Origin: JANQOH01 sp965242575
Lineage (GTDB): Bacteria > Pseudomonadota > Alphaproteobacteria > UBA7887
Assembly (NCBI GenBank): GCA_965242575.1
Contig: OZ251461.1
Coordinates: 1,922,001-1,986,000, forward strand
Length of the DNA: 64,000 bases
Reading direction: 5' to 3'
In this document: in pieces, positions 8,806 through 17,310 of the stretch
Layout of the letters: every line of letters begins with the position of its first letter
How positions within the stretch are numbered: the first letter of the stretch is position 1
Notes under the pieces: generated by a model
What the model was told of the DNA's origin: nothing
The model's input: only the letters and a program-made list of their open reading frames with translations
Database searches by the model: none
Made by a program: the position numbers and the translations under genes

Positions 8806-9735
8806 AGCCCGTACCGGAATGGTTTTTGCTTTTATATTCTTGCCATTCTTCGGATGAGGATCTGCGCGTTTCCGATGAAGAGCCATGCCTGCGCCGTGGC
8901 GATGGTCGCCTCGAAGTCCTTGGCCAGACGCCGGTTACGGCTCAACCAAGCCAATGTCCGTTCGACGACCCATCGGCGCGGCAACGGCTCGAAGCCGCGC
9001 ATTGTGTCGGACCGTTTCACGACCTCGATCCTCCACCGCCCCTTGCCATCGAGCGCGGCCCGGAGTTTCGGACCCGCATAAGCGCCATCGGCGAACACGC
9101 AGCGCAGCCAGGGAAAACTGGAGCGGATGGAGGTGAGCAGTTCGGGCGCGCCGTCGCGGTCCTGGATATCGGCAGCGTGAACCTGCGCCGTGACCAGCAA
9201 GCCGCCCGTGTCGGTGAGGATATGCCGCTTGCGGCCCTTGACCTTCTTGCCAGCGTCGAAGCCGCGCGGACCGCCGCTTTCCGTGGTCTTCACCGACTGG
9301 CTGTCGACGACGCCGGCGGACGGGCTGGCCCGCCGCCCCTCCGCCTTGCGCGCCTTCAGCATAAGGCGATGGCCGATCGACACCCACAAACCGCTATCGC
9401 GCCAAGCCGAGAAATATCGATACACCGTCTGCCACGGCGGAAACTCCTTCGGCAACATGCGCCACGGACAGCCACTGCGAAGGACGTACAAGATGGCGTT
9501 GACCGCCTCGCGCAAATCCGTGCTGCGCCGCCGTCCCAGAGGCTTGCGGGCCGGCATGTCGGGCGCAATCAGCCGCCATTCCGCCTCTCTCAAATCGCTT
9601 GCATAGCGCCCGCCATCGCGCGCATACTTCGCGCGAGTGATTTCAGTCCACATGTTGCGCCTCGCTGGCTGGTTCCCACAACCAGTGAACCACAACCGAC
9701 TGAAATCACTCAATTCATTTCGAAACGGCCTCTTA
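8802..9735. mobile_element. IS5-family insertion sequence, copy 1 (928 bp at 8805-9732, TTA target duplication)
   Basis: The element runs from 8805 to 9732. Its ends are imperfect inverted repeats: left GAGCCCGTACCGGAAT, and right, read inward, GAGGCCGTTTCGAAAT. It is flanked by the direct repeat TTA (8802-8804 and 9733-9735), the 3-bp TNA duplication known for part of the IS5 family. A second copy of exactly the same length lies at 54884-55811. The insertion point falls in the stop codon of the upstream membrane protein. Confidence 0.93.
8832..9653 (-). CDS. IS5-family DDE transposase, copy 1 (apparently intact)
   Basis: 273 residues from the ATG at 9653, starting MWTEITRAKYARDGGRY, the usual start for this group. 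An upstream ATG at 9713 would add 20 residues taken from the IS end. The catalytic triad is visible as D117 (VVDSQSV), D189 (FADGAYAG) and E231 (WVVERTLAW). The N-terminal DUF4096-like part is LREAEWRLIAPDMP. It cuts and joins IS ends. This copy keeps all three acidic residues, unlike copy 2. Confidence 0.93.
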   Translation of the reverse strand: MWTEITRAKYARDGGRYASDLREAEWRLIAPDMPARKPLGRRRSTDLREAVNAILYVLRSGCPWRMLPKEFPPWQTVYRYFSAWRDSGLWVSIGHRLMLKARKAEGRRASPSAGVVDSQSVKTTESGGPRGFDAGKKVKGRKRHILTDTGGLLVTAQVHAADIQDRDGAPELLTSIRSSFPWLRCVFADGAYAGPKLRAALDGKGRWRIEVVKRSDTMRGFEPLPRRWVVERTLAWLSRNRRLAKDFEATIATAQAWLFIGNAQILIRRMARI

Positions 9736-9775
9736 GGGAGATTTGCGGTCCTGCCGATCGCCGGTTGGCGGCAGG

Positions 9776-9925
9776 CTACGCTATCCGCGAGCGCCGCTCG
9801 CTCTCCGCCTGCGAAACCCGTGCGTCCTTCACGGCGCGCCGGGCGGTTTCGATAGCGGCGTTATCGCGGGCGCGGTGGGCGTCCGCCCGCGCCCGGCGCG
9901 CGGAGTTCGTCAAAAGTTCAGCCAC
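9776..9925 (-). CDS. Possible small helical protein coupled to the Dam-like gene
   Basis: 49 residues if the GTG at 9925 is used. That start lies inside the last codons of the methylase and overlaps its stop. The product is charged and helix-forming, with Arg/Ala/Glu-rich repeats such as RRARADAHRARDNAAIE and SQAESERRSRIA. No family is recognised. Support is only the overlap and protein-like composition, so it may be spurious. It could be a remnant of phage cargo together with the methylase. Confidence 0.3.
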   Translation of the reverse strand: MAELLTNSARRARADAHRARDNAAIETARRAVKDARVSQAESERRSRIA

Positions 9926-10815
9926 AAGGATTCCCGGCGCGGCTTCCGCACCGAGTGGCAGAGGCGCTCCGGCGCGTCGACGCGCCTCCATCCCGCGAAC
10001 AGGCGGTCGTACAACCCGGTCCGGTAGCCGGAAAGCACCGCCCGCCCGCGAATACTCCGCAGCGCGGCCGCGAGCTCCGCATGCTCGCCATCGGTCATCT
10101 CGCGTCCGTAGGCCGCGGCGTCGCCGCGCGCCGAATGGACGTAGGGCGGGTCGAGATAGAACACGGTGTCCCGGGTGTCGTAACGCCGGATGACGTCGAG
10201 CGCGGGCGCGTTCTCTATCTGCACCCTCTGGAGGCGTTGCGCGATCTCCGGCAGGGCTTCGATGGAGCCGAGCCAGCGCGACACCGCCCCCGCCATGCCG
10301 GCCCGCGAAGTGAGGACGCAATGCGCCCAGCGCCCCTCGCTGCTGGTCTGCGCCAGCCCGGTCCGGGTCTGCCGGGCGCGGACGTAGAACCGCCGCGCGC
10401 GCTCGACGGGCGGCAGATCCGCCGCCGGCTCGCAGGCGCGAACCAGTTCCTCGCGGGAGAACGGGGTCAGGCCGATGGCGCGCGCGAGTTCGGACTCGCG
10501 ATCCCGCAGCACCCGGAAGAAATTGACCAGTTCCGAATCGACGTCGTTGTAGGTCTCGACCGGACGGGGCGCGAGGTTGATGAGCACCGCGGCGGAGCCG
10601 CCGTACACGTCGCAGAAATGCGCCGCGTCGGCGGGTATGTGCGGCAGGATGAAGTCGAGGTGGCTGAACTTCCCGCCGTACCAGCCGAAGGCGATCCGGC
10701 GCCGCGGGCGGCGGAACGAGGCGCGCGGAGCGACCCGGCGCCCCGTCCCCGTCGCGTTGGCCGGCGGCGGCTGTGGCGCGGGGGCGTCCCCCATCGATCC
10801 GGCTCCACGGCTCAT
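9910..10815 (-). CDS. Solitary D12-class (Dam-like) N6-adenine DNA methyltransferase
   Basis: 301 residues. An S-adenosylmethionine site is seen as FGWYGGKFSHLDFILPHIP (residues about 43-61, a variant of FxGxK) and the catalytic motif DPPY at about residue 221. CDVYGGSAAVLINLAP and TYNDVDSELVNFF are also typical of the D12/Dam family, which methylates adenine in a short site such as GATC. The first ~40 residues are unconserved and Pro/Arg-rich, so translation may start at a later codon. No cognate nuclease lies beside it. Orphan methylases of this kind are common on phages and mobile elements, and an IS is next to it. Confidence 0.85.
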   Translation of the reverse strand: MSRGAGSMGDAPAPQPPPANATGTGRRVAPRASFRRPRRRIAFGWYGGKFSHLDFILPHIPADAAHFCDVYGGSAAVLINLAPRPVETYNDVDSELVNFFRVLRDRESELARAIGLTPFSREELVRACEPAADLPPVERARRFYVRARQTRTGLAQTSSEGRWAHCVLTSRAGMAGAVSRWLGSIEALPEIAQRLQRVQIENAPALDVIRRYDTRDTVFYLDPPYVHSARGDAAAYGREMTDGEHAELAAALRSIRGRAVLSGYRTGLYDRLFAGWRRVDAPERLCHSVRKPRRESLWLNF

Positions 10816-10860
10816 GCGGGCGGGATAAGGGAATTCACCGCGAACGCCAGCGGCGCGCCG

Positions 10861-11652
10861 TCATTCCCCGGAGAATTCCGGCTTGCGCTTGGCGAGGAAC
10901 GCGCGGACGCCCTCGCGGCCGTCCGCCGACGACAGGCTGTCGGCGATGCCCCGGCTCTCGTACTCCATCTGCGTGTCGAGCGATTGCGCGAAGCCGTCGA
11001 GCAGCAGGCGCTTGGCGATCCCGAAGGCGCGGGTCGGCCCCGCCGCCAGCCGCTCCGCGGTCTCCAGCGCCGCCGGCATGAGCTCGGCGGCGGGCAGGAC
11101 CCGGTTGACCAGGCCCCATTCCATCGCCTCGCTGGCGCTCAACACGCGGTTGAGCAGCGTCAGTTCGGCGGCGCGGCGCAGGCCGACGATGCGCGCCAGG
11201 AAATAGGTCGACGACCCGTCGGGAGACAGGCCCGCGCGGGTGTAGGCCATCGTCAGTTTCGCGTGTTCGGCGGCGAACAGCAGGTCGCCCGCCAGCGCCA
11301 CGCTCATGCCGCCGCCGCCCGCGGTTCCGTTCAGCGCCACGATTACCGGCGCGTCGAGGCGGGCGAAGCGCGACACGGCGGAATGCAGGTTCTTGGTCAT
11401 CTCCAGGACCATCGCCCGCGCGCCGTCCCCCGCCGCGGCGAACTCGCGCAGGTCGCCGCCGCCGCAGAAGAGTTTCTCCCCCGCCCCGGTCAGCACGACG
11501 GCGCGGATCGACCGGTCGGCGTCGCAGGCGACGGCGGCGTCCGCCAGGTCGGCGGCCATCGCCGGGTTCAGCGCGTTCGCCGCGTCCGGGCGATCGAGCG
11601 TGATCACCGCGACGACGCCGCGGCGTTCGAACGACAGGGTCTCGAATTCCAT
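10861..11652 (-). CDS. Enoyl-CoA hydratase/isomerase family protein
   Basis: 263 residues from the ATG at 11652 (MEFETLSFERRGVVAVITLD). Crotonase-fold signatures are FCGGGDLREFAA, which forms part of the oxyanion hole, and ALNGTAGGGGMSVALAGDLLFAAEHA. The family hydrates or isomerises enoyl-CoA thioesters. The usual hydratase glutamate pair is not clear (YTRAGLSPDGSSTYFLARIVG), as in PaaG-like isomerases, so the reaction is uncertain. It is transcribed with and downstream of the liv-type genes, with a 32-bp gap, which fits a role in catabolism of the imported compound. Confidence 0.88.
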   Translation of the reverse strand: MEFETLSFERRGVVAVITLDRPDAANALNPAMAADLADAAVACDADRSIRAVVLTGAGEKLFCGGGDLREFAAAGDGARAMVLEMTKNLHSAVSRFARLDAPVIVALNGTAGGGGMSVALAGDLLFAAEHAKLTMAYTRAGLSPDGSSTYFLARIVGLRRAAELTLLNRVLSASEAMEWGLVNRVLPAAELMPAALETAERLAAGPTRAFGIAKRLLLDGFAQSLDTQMEYESRGIADSLSSADGREGVRAFLAKRKPEFSGE

Positions 11653-11684
11653 GCCTTCCTCCCTCGCGCCTTCGCGGCGCCTCT

Positions 11685-12398
11685 CTATACCGTGAGATAA
11701 CGGTCGCGAATATCCGCGTTCGCGTCGAGCTCCGCCATCGCGCCGGCGAACACCGCGCGGCCCCGGTCGATCACCACCGCGTCCCGGGCGATGTCGAGGC
11801 AGAACCGCATGTTCTGCTCGGCGAGCAGGACGGTGACGCCCATCCCGGCCAGACGGCGGACCAGCGCGCCGATCTCGCGGACGACCAGCGGCGCCAGACC
11901 CTCCGACGGCTCGTCGAGCAGCAGGACCGCCGGGTTGCCCATCAGCGCGCGGGCGATGGCGAGCATCTGCTGTTCGCCGCCCGACAGCCGCCCGGCGGCG
12001 CGGCGGCGCAGCGTGCGCAGCGCGGGGAACGCGTCGTGGACCGTCTCCAGCGTCCACGGGCGCGCGCCGTCGGGCCCGGCCCTGGCGGCGAGGGTCAGGT
12101 TGTCCTCGACCGTGTGGCGGACGAACACCTGCCGGTCCTCGGGGACGTAGCCCACCCCGGCGCGGGCGATGCGCCAAGGCTTCCGCCCGGCGACCTCCTC
12201 GCCGCGGATCCGCACGCCGCCCCGGCGCGGCGGCGCCAGGCCGGCGAGCGCCTTGAGCGTCGTGCTCTTGCCGGCGCCGTTGCGGCCGAGCAGCGCGGTG
12301 CAGCCCCCGGCCTCCACCGCCAGCGAGAGGCCGAACAGGACCTGGCTCGCGCCGTAGAACACGTCGAGGCCGCGCGCCTCGAGGACCGGCGCGCTCAC
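11685..12398 (-). CDS. livF: Branched-chain amino acid-type ABC transporter ATP-binding protein LivF
   Basis: 237 residues from the GTG at 12398, which overlaps the livG stop (GTGA). A longer open frame to 12500 has no conserved sequence. Walker A is GRNGAGKST, the signature is LSGGEQQM, and Walker B is VLLLDEPSEGLAP. LivF is one of the two ATPases that drive HAAT-family importers of leucine, isoleucine and valine, or of amides, urea and aromatic acids. The operon order is livH-livM-livG-livF, then an enoyl-CoA hydratase. Confidence 0.92.
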   Translation of the reverse strand: MSAPVLEARGLDVFYGASQVLFGLSLAVEAGGCTALLGRNGAGKSTTLKALAGLAPPRRGGVRIRGEEVAGRKPWRIARAGVGYVPEDRQVFVRHTVEDNLTLAARAGPDGARPWTLETVHDAFPALRTLRRRAAGRLSGGEQQMLAIARALMGNPAVLLLDEPSEGLAPLVVREIGALVRRLAGMGVTVLLAEQNMRFCLDIARDAVVIDRGRAVFAGAMAELDANADIRDRYLTV

Positions 12399-13141
12399 TC
12401 TTCCGCCCCGCCGCCGAGATACGCCGCGGCGACCGCGGGGGCGGCGCGGATCGCCGCCGGCGGCCCCTCGGCGAGCAGCGCGCCGCGTTGCAGCACGCAT
12501 ACCTTTTCGGCGGCGCCGAACACGATGTCCATGTCGTGCTCGATGAAGACCACCGTCATGCCGCGCGCCGCGCGCAGCTCACGCACCCGGTCCATCATCG
12601 TCCGGCGCTCCTCCGGCCCCATTCCGGCGGTGGGTTCGTCGAGCAGCAGCAGGCGCGGCTCCAGCGCCAGCGCCAGCGCGACGTCGAGCAGTTTCCGGTC
12701 GCCGTGGCTGAGATTGGCCGACGGCGTGTCGGCGACCGCGCCGAGCCCCGCCAGCTCCACGATCTCGGCGGCGCGGACGCGCGCGTCCGACCGCGCGAAG
12801 CGCGCGCCGATGCGCATGGTCTCGCGCCGATGCGCCAGCACCGCCGCGCACAGCGACTCGCGCGCGGTGAGGCTGGGGAACAGGCTCGCGACCTGGAACG
12901 CGCGCCCGACGCCGCGGCGGACGACCTCCGCCTCGCCGGCGCCGGCGATGTCCGCCCCGTCGAGCAGGATGCGCCCGGAGTCGGGCTTCAGCTTGCCGGC
13001 GATCAGATTGAACAGCGTCGTCTTGCCGGCGCCGTTCGGGCCGATGATGGCGGAGAGGCTCCCGGCCGGGAACTCCGCCGTCACCCCGTCGACGGCCGCG
13101 ACGCCGCCGAACCGCTTGCTCACGCCGTCAAGAACGAGCAT
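12395..13141 (-). CDS. livG: Branched-chain amino acid-type ABC transporter ATP-binding protein LivG
   Basis: 248 residues. Walker A is GPNGAGKTT, the signature is LSHGDRKLLD, Walker B is LLLLDEPTAGMGPEE, and the H-loop is FIEHDMD. The C-terminal PAAIRAAPAVAAAYLGGG matches the LivG-specific tail. It overlaps livM by 14 bp at its 5' end and livF by 4 bp at its 3' end. Confidence 0.92.
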   Translation of the reverse strand: MLVLDGVSKRFGGVAAVDGVTAEFPAGSLSAIIGPNGAGKTTLFNLIAGKLKPDSGRILLDGADIAGAGEAEVVRRGVGRAFQVASLFPSLTARESLCAAVLAHRRETMRIGARFARSDARVRAAEIVELAGLGAVADTPSANLSHGDRKLLDVALALALEPRLLLLDEPTAGMGPEERRTMMDRVRELRAARGMTVVFIEHDMDIVFGAAEKVCVLQRGALLAEGPPAAIRAAPAVAAAYLGGGAEE

Positions 13142-14105
13142 CGCGCCAGCGCCGGATCGCGGGACCCGCCGAGTGCAGGAGCTGGTCGAGGAGCCCGCGC
13201 CGCAGCCCCAGGGCGAAGAGCAGAACCACGCCGCCCAGAACGAGGCCGTAATAGCGCGTGCGCGCCGTCACCTCGGCGTTCAGCACCTCGAAAATCACCG
13301 CGCCCGCGGCCGGGCCGAGGAAGCTGTTCATGCCGCCGAGCAGGATCATGAACAGCGGCTCCGCCGATTTGGTCCAGAACGCCCATTCGGGGAACGCGCC
13401 CACGTCGAGCAGCGCCTGGAGCGCGCCCGCCGCCCCGGCGACCGCGCCGGCGATGACGAAAGCGAGCCAGCGGTGGCGCTGGACCGGCGCGCCCAACGCG
13501 GCGGCGCGCTCCGGGTTGTCGCGGATCGTCCGCAGCGCGTAGCCGAACGGCGATTCCGCCACCTGCCTGAGGACCAGCGCGCAGACGACCGCGACCGCGA
13601 CGCACGCCGCATACATGTGCGCCGGGTCGCCCAGGTCCACGCCCAGCACCGGCGGCTTCGGAAAGCCCCCCATCAGCCCCTGGTCGCCGCCGGTGACGGG
13701 GACCGCGGCGAGGATGGCGCTGTAGAGGATCATCTGGAAGGCGAGGGTGAGGAACGAGAAGTAGATCTCCCGCGCGCGGATGCAGATCGCGCCGATGACC
13801 GCCGCCAGCAGCGCCGAGACGGCGATGGCGAGGACGAACGCCGCGGGGATCGCCCAGGCGCTCTCCGGCCCCACCCAGCGCGACTGCATGAACAGGCCGA
13901 AAGCGTAGGCGCCGGCGGCGAAGAACGCCGCATGGCCGAACGACACCAGCCCCGACAGGCCGACGAGCAGGTTCAGCGACAGCGCGAAGATGGCGAAGAT
14001 CGCCGATTTGACCACGACGTCGTGCAGGCCGGGGTCGTCCACCAGCGCGCGCAGCGCCAGCAGCGCCGCGAGGGCGGCGGCGGCGATGGCGAGGTCGCGG
14101 CGCAC
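13128..14105 (-). CDS. livM: Branched-chain amino acid-type ABC transporter permease LivM
   Basis: 325 residues from the GTG at 14105, six bases after the livH stop. About eight to ten membrane segments are present. Family marks are IFALSLNLLVGLSGLVSFGH and ALGAPVQRHRWLAFVIAGAV. Together with LivH it forms the inner-membrane channel of the importer. The reading frame runs on upstream to 15212, but only in the shadow of livH. Confidence 0.9.
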   Translation of the reverse strand: MRRDLAIAAAALAALLALRALVDDPGLHDVVVKSAIFAIFALSLNLLVGLSGLVSFGHAAFFAAGAYAFGLFMQSRWVGPESAWAIPAAFVLAIAVSALLAAVIGAICIRAREIYFSFLTLAFQMILYSAILAAVPVTGGDQGLMGGFPKPPVLGVDLGDPAHMYAACVAVAVVCALVLRQVAESPFGYALRTIRDNPERAAALGAPVQRHRWLAFVIAGAVAGAAGALQALLDVGAFPEWAFWTKSAEPLFMILLGGMNSFLGPAAGAVIFEVLNAEVTARTRYYGLVLGGVVLLFALGLRRGLLDQLLHSAGPAIRRWRDARS

Positions 14106-14110
14106 CGGCG

Positions 14111-15016
14111 CTACCCCTCCCGCCCGCCGAACAGGCCCTGCGGGCGCGCCAGCAGGACCGCCACCATCAGGACGAACATCAGCCCGTCGGTGAACAGCGG
14201 GAAGCCCACGGCGCCGAACGACCGCGCGAGGCCGATGAGGATCGCCGCCGCGAAGGCGCCGCCGATGGACCCCATGCCGCCCACCACGGTGACGATGAAA
14301 CTCTCGACGATCACCGAGAAGCCCATCCCGGACGAGATCGACCGCTCGGTCGCCGCGAGCGCGCCGCCCAGACCGGCGAGCAGGCTGCCGAGCGCGAACA
14401 CCCCGGTGAGCACCGCCGCGGTGTTGACGCCCAGCGCCTCCGCCATGCCGGGGTTCTCCGCCACCGCCCGCGCCAGTTTGCCGAAGCGCGTGCGCGCCAT
14501 GACTAGCCACAGCCCGCCCGCCGCCGCCGCGCTGGCGGCGATGAGGAACAGGTGGAACGGCGGAACCACCGCCCCGGCGACGCGCAGCGGGGGCGCGCGG
14601 AACGCCTCCGGGACGCCGAGGCTCGACAGGAACTCCTCGCCCCACAGGATAATGACGACGTCGTCGAGGATCAGGATGAAGGCGTAGCAGACCAGCAGTT
14701 GCAGCAGCACGTTGGAGCCATAGACGCGCGCGATCGCGCCGCGCTCGAACAGCGCGCCGAGCAGCGCCGTTCCGACCGCCGCCGCGGCGACGCCGAGGAC
14801 GAAACTGCCGGTCGCCTGCATGGCCGTGTGGGCGAGGTAGGCCCCGGCCATGTAGAGCGAGCCGTGGGCGAAATTGATCACCCCGGCGACGCCGAGGATC
14901 AGCGTCAGCCCCGCCGCGACGAGAAACAGCAACATGCCGATCTTGAGCCCGCCGACCGCCTGGAACACGACGCAGGACGGCGTGGAGAGGCAATCGGCGA
15001 GCGCCGCGAGGTCCAT
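14111..15016 (-). CDS. livH: Branched-chain amino acid-type ABC transporter permease LivH
   Basis: 301 residues with the LivH signatures GLTLILGVAGVINFAHGSLY and FIVTVVGGMGSIGGAF. The N-terminal stretch contains two Cys residues (ADCLSTPSCVVFQ) on the likely periplasmic side, as in several urea/amide-type members. This is the first gene of the operon. No periplasmic substrate-binding protein is encoded beside it, so that component must come from elsewhere. Confidence 0.9.
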   Translation of the reverse strand: MDLAALADCLSTPSCVVFQAVGGLKIGMLLFLVAAGLTLILGVAGVINFAHGSLYMAGAYLAHTAMQATGSFVLGVAAAAVGTALLGALFERGAIARVYGSNVLLQLLVCYAFILILDDVVIILWGEEFLSSLGVPEAFRAPPLRVAGAVVPPFHLFLIAASAAAAGGLWLVMARTRFGKLARAVAENPGMAEALGVNTAAVLTGVFALGSLLAGLGGALAATERSISSGMGFSVIVESFIVTVVGGMGSIGGAFAAAILIGLARSFGAVGFPLFTDGLMFVLMVAVLLARPQGLFGGREG

Positions 15017-15174
15017 GGGCGTGGCCGGGCGTGGTTCGGGGCGGGGCGGGAGGCGCGCCCGCCTTGTCGGGCGCCCGCCGGCCGGCTGTCAAGGCGGACC
15101 GCCGCCGGCCCGCTTTCGCCGGGGACGGCGATGGGCTATTCGTGGCGCCGCGCGGCGGAATCCGGGGGAGGGAC

Positions 15175-16205
15175 ATGCCCGAGCGAGCGTTCGTCACCGG
15201 CTTGACCGGCATGGTCGGATCTCATTTGGCCGACTACATCCTCGAGCGCACCGATTGGCGGATTTACGGTCTGGCGCGGTGGCGCAGCCCGCTCGACAAC
15301 ATAGCCCACCTGCTGCCGCTCGCCGGCGACTCCGGCGCGGGGGGGGGGGGGGGGGGCGACTGCGCATTCTTTACGGCGACCTGCGCGATTACGCATCGCT
15401 GGACAGGGCCATCGAGACGGCGCGACCGGACTACGTGTTTCATTTGGCGGCGCAGAGCTACCCGAAGACGAGTTTCGATTCGCCCGTCGATACGCTCGAA
15501 ACGAACGTATTGGGGACCGCGCGCCTTCTGGAGGCGTTGCGGCGGCGCGGCGGCGGCGCCGTCGTGCACATATGCGCGTCGTCGGAAGTGTTCGGGAAGG
15601 TTCCCCGCGGGAGAGGACCCATCGACGAGGAATGCCCGTTCCATCCGGCCTCCCCTTACGCCGTATCCAAGGTCGGCGCCGACCTGCTCGGGCGGTTTTA
15701 CGCGGAAGCCTACGGCATGACGGTGATGACCACCCGCGCGTTCACGCATACCGGCCCGCGCCGCAGCGATGTATTCGTCGAATCGAGTTTCGCCAAGCAA
15801 ATAGCCATGATCGAGGCGGGGCAGATCCCGCCCGTCGTCAAGGTCGGGAACCTCGAGTCGATCCGCACTTTCGCGGACTTGCGCGACATGGCGCGCGCCT
15901 ACCACATGCTCGCGACCGTCGATCCGGCGCCCGGCGCCTGCTACAACATCGGCGGCGACCACACGTGCTCCATCGGCGACATGCTGCGAACCCTGCTCTC
16001 CATGTCGCGGGTTCGGGACATCCGCGTCGAGGTCGACCCGGAGCGGCTGCGGCCGCTCGACGCCGACCGCCAGATTCCCGCGACCGGCAAATTCCGCGCC
16101 GCGACCGGCTGGAGGCCGGAGATCCCGTTCGAGGACACCATGCGCGATTTGCTGCGGTACTGGCGTGACGAGGTGCGCTCCGGGCGGCGCTTCCTCGCCA
16201 GGTAA
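15175..16205 (+). CDS. NAD-dependent sugar-nucleotide epimerase/dehydratase (GDP-mannose 4,6-dehydratase-like), split by a G18 tract; probably phase variable, OFF as sequenced
   Basis: Translation starts at the ATG at 15175 behind a strong GGGGGAGGGA site. The N-terminal Rossmann motif TGLTGMVGSHL (residues 8-18) is followed by LARWRSPLDNIAHLLPL. The frame then enters 18 G (15339-15356) and goes out of frame, ending in a stop at 15718-15720. In the frame shifted by one base, the rest of the enzyme is intact: LRILYGDLRDYASL, VFHLAAQSYPKTSFDSP, ASSEVFGK, the catalytic YAVSK, and a full C-terminus to 16205. A tract of 19 or 16 G would give one continuous protein of about 343 residues. Such enzymes make 6-deoxy-hexose nucleotides for surface glycans. 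A sequencing error in the homopolymer is the main alternative. Confidence 0.85.
15339..15356. repeat. G18 mononucleotide tract at the frameshift point of the epimerase gene
   Basis: Eighteen uninterrupted G near codons 55-61 of the epimerase frame, in the loop between the first beta-alpha unit and the strand LRILYGDL. The upstream frame and the downstream frame differ by one base exactly across this run. One inserted or two deleted G restore the full reading frame. Confidence 0.9.
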
Positions 16206-16293
16206 CGGCGCGGCGCGAACTTGCCGCCCGCCGCGCGGCGTGGTAGGCATCGGCGGCGGGCCGCGCGGGCGGCGCCAGGGAGGACAGCGACTC

Positions 16294-17310
16294 ATGCGTA
16301 TCGGAACGATGGCGGCCGGGCTGGCCCTGGCCGCGTGCTGGACCGGAGCGGCGGCGGCGGGCGACATCCTCGACGCGGTGAAGGCCAGGGGCGAGCTCAA
16401 TTGCGGCGTCAGCACCGGGCTGCCGGGCTTCTCCTTCCCCGATTCGGAGGGCGACTGGTCGGGCCTCGACGTCGACGTCTGCCGCGCCGTCGCGGCGGCG
16501 CTGTTCGGCGACGGCGCGCGCGTCTCGTGGCGCCCGCTCAGCGCGCAGCAGCGCTTCGTCGCCCTGCAATCGGGCGAGGTCGACATTCTCAGCCGCAACA
16601 CCACCGAAACCCTCACCCGCGACGCGTCGGTGGGCCTCGATTTCGCCCCGGTCGTGTTCTACGATGGGCAGGCGTTCATGGTGCCGAAGGCGCTCGGCGT
16701 GGCGCGCGCGGTCGAACTCGACGGGGCCAGCATCTGCGTCCAGACCGGCACCACGACCGAACTCAACCTGGCCGACTTCTTCCGCTCCAACGGCATCGCG
16801 TTCGAACCGGTGGTGTTCGAGAGCGTGGACGAGACGCGCGGCGCGTTCTTCGCCGGGCGCTGCGACGCCTTCACCAGCGATGCGTCGGGCCTCGCCTCGA
16901 CCCGCACCATCGCCTCGAACCCGGACGATTACGAGATCCTGCCCGACCGCATCTCGAAGGAGCCGCTGGCCCCCGCCGTCCGCCACGGCGACCAGGAATG
17001 GGCCGACGTCGTCCGCTGGACGGTCTATGCGCTGATCCAGGCGGAGGAGAGCGGCGTGACCCAGGCGAACGTCGACTCGATGCTGGCGAGCGACGACCCG
17101 ACGATCAAGCGCCTCCTCGGCGCGACCCCCGGCTTCGGCGAAGCGCTCGGCCTCGAGGAGTCGTGGGCGCGCGACGCCATCGCGGCGGTGGGCAATTACG
17201 GCGAGATCTTCGACCGCAACGTGGGGGCGGGCTCGCCGCTCGGCCTTGAACGCGGGCTGAACGCGCTGTGGACCGATGGCGGACTGATGTACGCGGCGCC
17301 CGCTCGGTGA
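16294..17310 (+). CDS. aapJ: General L-amino acid ABC transporter substrate-binding protein (AapJ/BztA type)
   Basis: 338 residues from the ATG at 16294, preceded by AGGGAGG. The signal peptide spans about residues 1-22, ending in AAAAGD. GELNCGVSTGLPGFSF and LDVDVCRAVAAALFGD are the family N-terminus, and NTTETLTRD and QTGTTTELNLADFF follow. AapJ/BztA binds a broad range of L-amino acids in the periplasm and delivers them to AapQM. The gene starts the plus-strand operon aapJQMP, whose four genes overlap by four bases each. Confidence 0.93.
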   Translation: MRIGTMAAGLALAACWTGAAAAGDILDAVKARGELNCGVSTGLPGFSFPDSEGDWSGLDVDVCRAVAAALFGDGARVSWRPLSAQQRFVALQSGEVDILSRNTTETLTRDASVGLDFAPVVFYDGQAFMVPKALGVARAVELDGASICVQTGTTTELNLADFFRSNGIAFEPVVFESVDETRGAFFAGRCDAFTSDASGLASTRTIASNPDDYEILPDRISKEPLAPAVRHGDQEWADVVRWTVYALIQAEESGVTQANVDSMLASDDPTIKRLLGATPGFGEALGLEESWARDAIAAVGNYGEIFDRNVGAGSPLGLERGLNALWTDGGLMYAAPAR

